A stretch of DNA of 10,702 bases from NCBI GenBank assembly GCA_001797815.1, contig MGQK01000053.1:132542-143243 (forward strand), in the 5' to 3' direction. Below are positions 5,493 through 10,702 of this stretch, piece after piece; position 1 is the stretch's first letter, and each line of letters begins with the position of its first letter. Source of the stretch: Deltaproteobacteria bacterium RBG_13_61_14. GTDB taxonomy: Bacteria > RBG-13-61-14. The notes under the pieces were generated by a model. It saw nothing but the letters and a program-made list of their open reading frames with translations, had not been told where the DNA came from and did not search any database. A program made the position numbers and the translations under genes.

Positions 5493-6112
5493 TAACTCTT
5501 CCTCTTTCCGAACAGCATCCACCAGCTCCAGCCCGGGTGGTCGAAAACCTTGGTGAGCGCGAACCCGGCTCCCTCCACCGTCTGCACCCACCAGTCCGCG
5601 GGCCGGCCCGGATAAGGCGCATAGCGCTCCCGGTCGAGCGAGCACCAGAAGGGATGGTCGGAGGAGATGACGTGGAGGTAGAGGTGGCCGGCGAGCACGC
5701 GGAAGAGCTCGGCGAAATGGGCCGCCAGCGCCTCCGGGTGGAGATAAACCGCGGCGTTGTGGAGAGCGAGGTCAAAGGCGCGGTCCGGGAAGATCTCCAG
5801 GTTCTCGATATCCAGGTGATAGAGATAGGGCCGGACCTCCGGCGCCGCCAGCTCGAAGGCCTTGGGCGAAATATCAATCCCGAACGCATTAGCGCCGCGT
5901 TCCCGGAAGAGTCTCACGTAATGGCCCGGGCCGCAGCCCAGGTCCAGCACCCGTTGGCCCGCAATCTCGATCCCCGCTTCGGCCAGGTCGCCGAAGATTT
6001 CCTCCGGGCTCAGGACCGAGTCCGGGTCATGCGGACCCCGGCCGCCGGCATAATTTTTCCAGTAGTCTTCCCCTAATTTTTCTAAAGCCCCTTGCTCGAA
6101 CTCCCGCTTCAT
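5492..6112 (-). CDS. Class I SAM-dependent methyltransferase
   Basis: A 206-residue protein with the Rossmann methyltransferase core. Motif I is 'VLDLGCGPGHY' (55-65), the acidic residue of strand 2 is Asp80 ('FGIDIS'), and motif II/post-I is 'YHLDIENL' with 'FDLALHNAAVYLH' (113-125) as the motif IV region. The C-terminal part is rich in aromatic residues ('DHPGWSWWMLFGKRK'), which may bind the acceptor. It appears to act on a small molecule rather than DNA or rRNA, but the acceptor cannot be named. Its ATG overlaps the TGA of the upstream permease by 4 nt (ATGA, 6109-6112), so translation is probably coupled. The TAA stop overlaps the edge of repeat element 2 (TTAACCACAG), so the insertion may have reset the C-terminus. 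Confidence 0.88.
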   Translation of the reverse strand: MKREFEQGALEKLGEDYWKNYAGGRGPHDPDSVLSPEEIFGDLAEAGIEIAGQRVLDLGCGPGHYVRLFRERGANAFGIDISPKAFELAAPEVRPYLYHLDIENLEIFPDRAFDLALHNAAVYLHPEALAAHFAELFRVLAGHLYLHVISSDHPFWCSLDRERYAPYPGRPADWWVQTVEGAGFALTKVFDHPGWSWWMLFGKRKS

Positions 6113-6915
6113 GCTCGGCTCCGGGGCGTGAGGTAGAGGTCGCGGAGCCCGTCGCCCAAAAAGTTGAAGCCGAGCACGGTGACGAGCACGGCCAGGCCGG
6201 GGAAGATGGAGAGGTAGGGCGCGGTGCGCAGGAAGCTCTGGCCCTCGTTGAGCATGGCGCCCCAGCTCGGCAGGTTCTGCGCGCCCAGGCCGAGGAAGGA
6301 GAGCGAGGCTTCGGCCAGGATGGCCGCGGCCATGCCGAAGGTGGCCTGCACGATCACCGGCGCGCTGACGTTGACGAGCAAGTGCCGAAGCACGATGCGG
6401 CCGGGGCTGGCCCCGAGCGCGCGCGCGGCCTGGACGTAATCCTTTTCCCGCTCGACCAGCACCTGCCCGCGCACCAGGCGGGCGTAGCCGACCCAGCCCA
6501 GGATGGAGAGGGCGAGGATGACGTTCTCCAGGCTGGGGCCCAGCACCGCGGCCAGGGCGATGGCGAGGAGGATGCCGGGAAAAGCCTGGAGCACGTCCAC
6601 CACCCGCATGAAGAGCTGGTCCAGGGCGCCGCCGAAATAGCCGGAGAGCGAGCCGACCAGGATTCCGATCAGGGCGGAGATGGTCACCGTGGCCAGGCCC
6701 ACGATGGCCGAGACCCGCGCGCCGTAGATCAGACGCGAGAGCACGTCGCGGCCGTGCTTGTCCTGGCCGAGCCAGTGCTGGGCCGAGGGGCCGTGGAGCC
6801 CGTCGCACAAGGCCTGTTGTTTGGGTGAATAAGGCGCGAGTGCGGGCGCCAGGAGCGCGGTGGCCACCAGCAAAAGCGCCACCAGCGCGCCGAGGATGAG
6901 GCCGGCCCGGCTCAT
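6109..6915 (-). CDS. Dpp/Opp-type ABC transporter permease (DppC-like)
   Basis: A 268-residue inner-membrane subunit of a peptide/nickel-type ABC importer. It has an N-terminal membrane helix ('GLILGALVALLLVATALLAPALAPYSP', 5-31), the family sequence 'HWLGQDKHGRDVLSRLIYGAR' (47-67), several more membrane helices ('LATVTISALIGILVGSLSGYF', 'GILLAIALAAVL') and the ATPase-contacting EAA loop 'YVQAARALGASPGRIVLRHLL' (160-180). The end is typical ('LGFNFLGDGLRDLYLTPR'). It overlaps the DppB-like gene upstream and the methyltransferase downstream by 4-nt ATGA junctions, so the three genes are translationally coupled. No ATPase gene follows. Length is slightly short for the family but no domain is missing. 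Confidence 0.95.
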   Translation of the reverse strand: MSRAGLILGALVALLLVATALLAPALAPYSPKQQALCDGLHGPSAQHWLGQDKHGRDVLSRLIYGARVSAIVGLATVTISALIGILVGSLSGYFGGALDQLFMRVVDVLQAFPGILLAIALAAVLGPSLENVILALSILGWVGYARLVRGQVLVEREKDYVQAARALGASPGRIVLRHLLVNVSAPVIVQATFGMAAAILAEASLSFLGLGAQNLPSWGAMLNEGQSFLRTAPYLSIFPGLAVLVTVLGFNFLGDGLRDLYLTPRSRA

Positions 6916-7838
6916 GCTCTTCCCTCCAGGCGGACGCGGGGGTCCACCGCGGTGTAGAGGAGGTCGGTGATCAGATTCACCATGACATAAGTCAGGGCGA
7001 TGGCGAGGACCGAGCCCTGGACCAGGGGGAAGTCCCGAGTCTGGATGGCCTCGATCAGGAGCCGGCCCAGTCCGGGCCAGGCGAAGATGGTCTCGGTGAT
7101 GATGGCGCCGGAGAGGAGCGCGCCGAACTGGAGCCCGATGATGGTGAGGATGGGCACGCCGGCGTTGCGGAGCGCGTGCTTGAGGATCACCCGCGGCTCG
7201 GAGAGGCCGCGGGCGCGGGCCGCGGTCAGGTGCGGCTCGGAAAGCGCCTCGAGCAGGCTGGCGCGGGTCATGCGCGACAAGAGCGCGGCCATGGCCAGGC
7301 CCAGGGTCAAAGCCGGGAGCGCGAGGTGAAAAAGCCCGCCCCGGCCGGAGACCGGGAGCCACTCCAGCTTGAGGGAGAAGACCAGGATGAGCATGGGCCC
7401 GAGCCAGAAGTTGGGGATGGAGACGCCAAGGAGCGCGAAGCCGGTGGATAAGGAATCGGCCCAGCGGCCGCGGCGGAGCGCGGCTACGATGCCGAGGGGG
7501 ATGGCGAAGAGGCAGGCCAGGGCCATGGCGGCGAGGGCCAGCTCGAAGGTGGCGCCGAGCCGGGCAAAAACCTTGCGGCTGACCGGCTCGTGGTAGAAGA
7601 TGCTCTCCAGCTTGCCGGTGGCCAGGCCGGAGAAGAACAGCCCGAACTGGACCGAGAGCGGCTCGTCCAGGTGGAGCTGGTGGCGGAGCGCGGCGCGGTC
7701 GGCCGCGGAGGCGGACTCGCCGAGCATCACCTCCACCGGGTCGCCGGGGATGAGGTGGATGAAGAGAAAGACCAGGACCGAGGCGCCGATCAGCACCGGC
7801 AGGGTAAGGAGGAGCCGTTTAAGGAGGTAGAGGCGCAC
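6912..7838 (-). CDS. Dpp/Opp-type ABC transporter permease (DppB-like)
   Basis: A 308-residue permease, full length for DppB/OppB. The first membrane helix 'LLKRLLLTLPVLIGASVLVFLFIHLIPGDPV' (5-35) carries the family signature 'IPGDPV'. Other landmarks are 'ALLGVSIPNFWLGPMLILVFS' (135-155), the EAA loop 'LTAARARGLSEPRVILKHALRN' (204-225), 'ETIFAWPGLGRLLIEAI' (249-265) and 'AVDPRVR' near the end. It pairs with the DppC-like subunit through an ATGA overlap. The start is a GTG (7838) without a visible Shine-Dalgarno, which is odd for a gene inside an operon and may reflect the loss of its original upstream junction when the HEPN/MNT pair came in. The substrate class (peptide, nickel or similar) is not readable from permeases alone. 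Confidence 0.95.
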   Translation of the reverse strand: MRLYLLKRLLLTLPVLIGASVLVFLFIHLIPGDPVEVMLGESASAADRAALRHQLHLDEPLSVQFGLFFSGLATGKLESIFYHEPVSRKVFARLGATFELALAAMALACLFAIPLGIVAALRRGRWADSLSTGFALLGVSIPNFWLGPMLILVFSLKLEWLPVSGRGGLFHLALPALTLGLAMAALLSRMTRASLLEALSEPHLTAARARGLSEPRVILKHALRNAGVPILTIIGLQFGALLSGAIITETIFAWPGLGRLLIEAIQTRDFPLVQGSVLAIALTYVMVNLITDLLYTAVDPRVRLEGRA

Positions 7839-7890
7839 AAGGGAATTGTAGGAAATTTTTGGGGGAAAGGATAGAGGGCGAGAAATTCGA

Positions 7891-8289
7891 TTATCGCTTT
7901 ATCAAAGAAAGAACGGCTTCCCGAATGGCTTTGACCGCGGCCAAGAGTTCTTCGATCACTTCCGTAGAAAACACGAACCGACTCCTCGGATAACGAGGAG
8001 CCACTGCGAATTGACTCAAGAGATTGGCATGGTCTGAGAGCCTTTGGAGTTCGGGATGAAAGGAAACGCATTGAGCCAGGATATAAGCGATATCATGCAC
8101 CGGTTCCGGCTCGCGTCAGTGATATTGGAGAAGACCCTTCAGATATTTTTCCGCGGCCTGCTGGCAATGAAAGGAAGCCACGTCTAAGGGACCCTCTGGA
8201 TCTGCCAAAATCAACTCAACGACTTTAAGGTCGTGATCCGCCTTTTCGATCCACTCTTTTTCCGGACTTTCCGAGGGAGGTTTATCCAT
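7891..8289 (-). pseudogene. HEPN-domain gene broken by an in-frame TGA
   Basis: Read from ATG 8289, the frame encodes 57 residues ('EWIEKADHDLKVVELILADP', 'DVASFHCQQAAEKYLKGLLQYH'), then TGA at 8118-8116, then continues in the same frame to TAA at 7891 with 75 further codons ('REPEPVHDIAYILAQCVSFH', 'LLSQFAVAPRYP'). Both halves are unmistakably HEPN, and the total of 133 codons is normal. Homologues usually have Gly at the stop position ('YHGREP'), so one change of GGA to TGA explains it. The stop falls directly before the R-x5-H motif (Arg59, His65), the RNase active site of HEPN toxins, so the product lacks the catalytic part. The start overlaps the end of the MNT gene by 8 nt, the usual pair arrangement. 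A second short product from GTG 8100 is possible but would lack the Arg. Confidence 0.85.
8116..8118 (-). other. In-frame TGA replacing a probable Gly codon in HEPN
   Basis: The codon after 'LLQYH' is TGA, and the conserved frame resumes at once with 'REPEPVHD'. TGA is a true stop elsewhere here (acyl-CoA dehydrogenase, both permeases), so this is a nonsense mutation or a sequencing/assembly error, not recoding. Confidence 0.75.
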
Positions 8290-8593
8290 AAAGGACTCTG
8301 CCTTTTTTTAAAACCAGGTTTATCAGGGTCCCTCGGACATTCTGGTCTTCGGCAACCTCGGCCGGCGTCAACACTAGAATATCCATGGGAAAGGAAGGCG
8401 GCCAGAGGAATTTCCGAATCTCCAGCCCGCGGCGATGGGGCGGAAGGGCGGTCTCCTGGATGATAAGCAGATCCACGTCACTGTGCGCCTCGGGGCTGCC
8501 GTAGGCCCAGGAACCGAAGAGAATGATCTTTTGCGGATGAAACCGCTCCCCGATTTTGTGCGCCAGCGCCTGAATGTCCTCTTCCCGGATCAT
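8282..8593 (-). CDS. MNT-type nucleotidyltransferase (antitoxin of HEPN/MNT pair)
   Basis: A 103-residue minimal nucleotidyltransferase with an intact active site: 'LFGSWAYGSPEAHSDVDLLI', that is Gly27-Ser28-x10-Asp39-x-Asp41, plus the third carboxylate Asp71 in 'PMDILVLTP'. In studied HEPN/MNT toxin-antitoxin pairs (for example the Shewanella oneidensis pair) the MNT protein blocks the HEPN RNase by adding AMP to it. The gene overlaps the HEPN start by 8 nt, as expected for such a pair. ATG 8593 is preferred because the product then begins with the usual short helix before the nucleotide-binding strand. A TTG at 8629 in the same frame would overlap the solute-binding protein gene. No clear Shine-Dalgarno is visible. 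With its toxin broken, this antitoxin is probably an orphan. Confidence 0.88.
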   Translation of the reverse strand: MIREEDIQALAHKIGERFHPQKIILFGSWAYGSPEAHSDVDLLIIQETALPPHRRGLEIRKFLWPPSFPMDILVLTPAEVAEDQNVRGTLINLVLKKGRVLYG

Positions 8594-8613
8594 GGCATCA
8601 GAATAGCATAAGT

Positions 8614-10155
8614 TTATTCCGAACTCCAATCCGCCTGGGCCAGCGAGCGGTAATCGCCCTCGGGAAAAAGCTGGAAGCCCTGCAGCCGGCGGTCGCTGAC
8701 CACGGTGTCGGTGGAGTAAAACAGGCTGACGTAAGGCAGGTCAAGGGCCAGGATCTTCTGGACCCGGCCGTAAATGGCCCGGCGCTCGGCCGGATCGAAC
8801 GTCTTCCGGCCGGCCTCGGTCAGCCGGTCCACCTCCGGGTTGCGATAGCGGCCGCGGTTGGCTCCGGCTGGGGGAATGCTTTTGGAATGGAAAGCGGTGT
8901 AATAGATATCCGGCTCGGTCACCCCCACCCAATCCAGCGAGTAAAGCTGGAAATTGCCGGCCTGGATGTCGGCGAAAAGCGTGCCCCACTCCAGGCTCCG
9001 CACCGCCACCTCGATCCCCACCTCGCCCAGCGCGTAGGCAATGGCCTCGACCATCCGGCGCCGGAGCTTGTTCTGGGAGGTCTTGTAAAGCAAATGGAAG
9101 CGCGGAGCGCCCTCCGCCGGCCGGGGAAAACCGGCCCGGTCGAGCAACTCCTGGGCCCGCGCGGGGTTGTAATCATAGGTTTCCGCCTCGCGCTCGTAAG
9201 CCCAGTGGCCGGGCGCCAGCAGCCCGGTGGCGAGCTGAGCCTGGCCGCGGAAAAAGCAATCCGCCAGCTCCTGCCGGGGAATGGCATGGGCAATCGCCTC
9301 GCGGACTTCCCGGCGCTTGAGGATCGGGTCTTCCAGGTTAAAGCCCAGGTAGGTGTAGTTGGTCCCGGGCTGAGACCGGATTTGCAGCCGGGGATTTTGC
9401 TCCAACACCGGCAGGTCGTCGGGCGGGACCGAGTTGAGGAGCAGTTGGACCTCCCCGCGCTCGAGCGCCATGACCCGGGTGACATCATCGGGAAGCACGC
9501 GAAAGACCAGGCGGGAAATTTTGGGAGCCGGGCCGGCGCAAAAGGGATTGGGTTCCAGCACGATCTCGCCGCCTTGCTCCCACGAGCGCAGCCGATAAGG
9601 CCCGGAGCCGATCGGGCGCCGGCCGAACTCTTTGCCCAGGCGCCGGGCGTCGGCCTCGGGCACGATGCCGAACACGAGTTCGGTGAAGAGCGGGGCGTAA
9701 GGCTCGCGGAGCTGGAGGCGCACGGTGCGGGGATCGAGGGCGGTCACTTCTTGCAGCCGCTGGGCCAAGGCCTGGCGGGCCGAGCGGAGCTCCGGGTCGG
9801 CCAGGCTCTGAAGAGTATAGACCACGTCCCGGGCCCGGACCTCGCGGCCGTCGCTGAAGCGGGGGCCGGCGCGCAGGTGAAAAATTACGGTCAGGGGTTC
9901 GGGCTGTTCCCAGCTCTGGGCCAGGTCGGGGATGACTTCGGCGTTGGCATCCACCTGCACCAGGGAGTGAAAGAGCAGGGGAAGGATCCGGGTGGAATAA
10001 GCATCCCGGGCCACCCGCGGGTCCAGGGTGGTGGGGTTTCCTTCCAGGCCGATCACCAGGCCCTGGTGGGTTGAGGGCAGAGAACCCGAGGGACGACAGT
10101 CAGGAACCAGAAAAAAAAGAAGAAAAAAGTTGACTTTGAGGAAACGATATGGCAT
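8614..10155 (-). CDS. Family 5 (peptide/nickel-type) ABC solute-binding protein
   Basis: A 513-residue exported receptor of a Dpp/Opp-type importer. The N-terminus 'MPYRFLKVN' plus 'FFLLFFLV' is a signal sequence; Cys20 follows in 'VPDC', a poor lipobox because of the Asp at -1, so lipidation is uncertain. The mature part opens with the family pattern 'GLVIGLEGNPTTLDPRVARD' (32-51), followed by 'LLFHSLVQVDANAEVIPDLA' and 'FHLRAGPRFSDGREVRARDV' (92-111). Later come 'GSGPYRLRSWEQGGEIVLEP' and 'EVREAIAHAIPRQEL', all typical. The permeases of the same system follow after the HEPN/MNT insertion. ATG 10155 and TTG 10167 are both possible starts; neither has a Shine-Dalgarno, and ATG is chosen. The ligand cannot be deduced. 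Confidence 0.93.
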   Translation of the reverse strand: MPYRFLKVNFFLLFFLVPDCRPSGSLPSTHQGLVIGLEGNPTTLDPRVARDAYSTRILPLLFHSLVQVDANAEVIPDLAQSWEQPEPLTVIFHLRAGPRFSDGREVRARDVVYTLQSLADPELRSARQALAQRLQEVTALDPRTVRLQLREPYAPLFTELVFGIVPEADARRLGKEFGRRPIGSGPYRLRSWEQGGEIVLEPNPFCAGPAPKISRLVFRVLPDDVTRVMALERGEVQLLLNSVPPDDLPVLEQNPRLQIRSQPGTNYTYLGFNLEDPILKRREVREAIAHAIPRQELADCFFRGQAQLATGLLAPGHWAYEREAETYDYNPARAQELLDRAGFPRPAEGAPRFHLLYKTSQNKLRRRMVEAIAYALGEVGIEVAVRSLEWGTLFADIQAGNFQLYSLDWVGVTEPDIYYTAFHSKSIPPAGANRGRYRNPEVDRLTEAGRKTFDPAERRAIYGRVQKILALDLPYVSLFYSTDTVVSDRRLQGFQLFPEGDYRSLAQADWSSE

Positions 10156-10158
10156 AAT
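10130..10158 (+). promoter_or_regulatory. Sigma70-type promoter for the lytic transglycosylase gene
   Basis: TTGACT (10130-10135), 17 nt, then CATAAT (10153-10158): one mismatch in each hexamer and optimal spacing. Transcription would start near 10165, giving a leader of about 138 nt before ATG 10303. The -10 hexamer lies over the start codon of the divergent solute-binding protein gene, so RNA polymerase binding here could interfere with that gene. Confidence 0.75.
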
Positions 10159-10302
10159 ATTAAACAATGCAAGTTTTCCGCAAGGGTTCGATCGGCACCT
10201 CTTTCCTCGCTTCCATCATCTAACAACGGTCTATCCCATTCTCGCTAAAGAGCCTTGGCTTGTCAAACCGGCCGGGGCGAAGGAGCGAGAGGAGAACGGA
10301 GT

Positions 10303-10702
10303 ATGGCGCGCCAAGCTATCATCATGATCGGCTTAGTGGCCCTGAGTGTGGGCACGCACCAGAAGCATCCCCCGCCGGCGACCGCACCGCCCCCGGCGAC
10401 CGCGCCGCGTCCGGCCGAAGCCGTGGCCGGCCTGCCGGTGCCACCGGGCCTGGAGAGCCGGATCGAATTCTGGACCAAAATCTTCTCCGACATCCCTTCC
10501 TCCCGCACCCTGGTCTATCACCGCGATCACCCGGAAATCATCTACAGCCGCATCCGCTTCGACTGGCTGAACGTCCTCTCCAGCCTGTTCGCCCCCCAGG
10601 ATCTGGAAAAAATCCGCGCTCGGCGGGAAGCGGAAGTGGTGAACAAATACCGCCAGCTCCTGGCCCGGCTGGCCTCGCTGGCAAAAGAACCCGGGGGACT
10701 GG
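10303..10702 (+). CDS. Lytic murein transglycosylase (MltD-like), N-terminal part
   Basis: The gene runs off the right edge; 133 residues are visible. ATG 10303 has a Shine-Dalgarno (gagaggag, ending 8 nt upstream). The N-terminus 'ARQAIIMIGLVALSVGT' is a short hydrophobic export segment, followed by a Pro/Ala linker with two PPPATA units (23-34). From residue 44 the sequence 'LPVPPGLESRIEFWTKIFSD' and 'TLVYHRDHPEIIYSRIRFD' matches the region that precedes the SLT domain in MltD-type enzymes, which usually read 'FWxxIYxe...vvlHDxenlxiVY'. The catalytic Glu and any LysM repeats would lie beyond the window, so the call rests on this N-terminal signature. Family members cleave peptidoglycan glycan strands in the periplasm. 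It is transcribed divergently from the transporter operon. Confidence 0.75.
   Translation, partial: MARQAIIMIGLVALSVGTHQKHPPPATAPPPATAPRPAEAVAGLPVPPGLESRIEFWTKIFSDIPSSRTLVYHRDHPEIIYSRIRFDWLNVLSSLFAPQDLEKIRARREAEVVNKYRQLLARLASLAKEPGGL
10369..10404 (+). repeat. Two 18-nt tandem units encoding PPPATA
   Basis: Units 10369-10386 and 10387-10404 are near-identical 18-nt repeats within the linker of the lytic transglycosylase. Each encodes Pro-Pro-Pro-Ala-Thr-Ala. They are typical of flexible periplasmic linkers and could vary in copy number by slippage. Confidence 0.75.

Noticed and set aside
8116-8118. TGA read as glycine (SR1/Gracilibacteria code)
   Set aside because: TGA ends several complete genes here at the expected length, including 4-nt ATGA overlaps, and the GC-rich sequence does not fit those lineages.
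8887-10074. Large plus-strand open frame opposite the solute-binding protein
   Set aside because: The minus-strand product matches a well-known receptor family from end to end; the plus-strand product is a composition artefact.

Overview
The window is a piece of a GC-rich bacterial chromosome that is typical of accessory and metabolic regions of an uncultured Gram-negative lineage. A lytic transglycosylase, a periplasmic-type coiled-coil protein and a CoA-linked thiolase/OB-fold/acyl-CoA dehydrogenase set would fit Desulfobacterota, Methylomirabilota or a similar phylum. This assignment is a guess from gene content only. TGA is used as a normal stop (acyl-CoA dehydrogenase and both permeases), so the genetic code is standard.

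Layout. Positions 1-3840 (+ strand): the C-terminal part of a protein with an excisionase-like helix-turn-helix; a cysteine-less thiolase/lipid-transfer-type enzyme (423-1589); its Zn-ribbon/OB-fold partner (1742-2155); a GxxExxY protein (2223-2630); and an acyl-CoA dehydrogenase (2686-3840). The thiolase, OB-fold protein and dehydrogenase form a plausible acyl-CoA degradation operon, into which the GxxExxY gene looks inserted. Next come a 338-bp gap without a recognisable gene, a secreted coiled-coil protein (4179-4742) and a strong terminator (4766-4791). Positions 4802-10155 (- strand, read right to left): a family 5 peptide-type solute-binding protein, a MNT nucleotidyltransferase, a HEPN gene broken by an in-frame TGA, two Dpp/Opp-type permeases, a SAM methyltransferase and a gamma-carbonic anhydrase. 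The permease/permease/methyltransferase junctions are ATGA overlaps. The HEPN/MNT pair splits the solute-binding protein from its permeases, and no ABC ATPase is present. At the right edge, a sigma70-type promoter (10130-10158) reads out towards the start of a lytic transglycosylase gene that runs off the window.

The most unusual structure is a family of three operon-junction elements at 1604-1717, 2159-2667 and 5354-5492. Each has inverted arms built from 8-9-nt CAC-rich units. Each starts at or just after the stop codon of the upstream gene and ends 12-14 nt before the Shine-Dalgarno of the downstream gene, with the same orientation relative to transcription. Two carry only a short AT-rich spacer (60 and 87 nt); the third carries the GxxExxY gene. 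This suggests, as inference, a cargo-bearing element and two short non-coding relatives that place themselves between co-transcribed genes.
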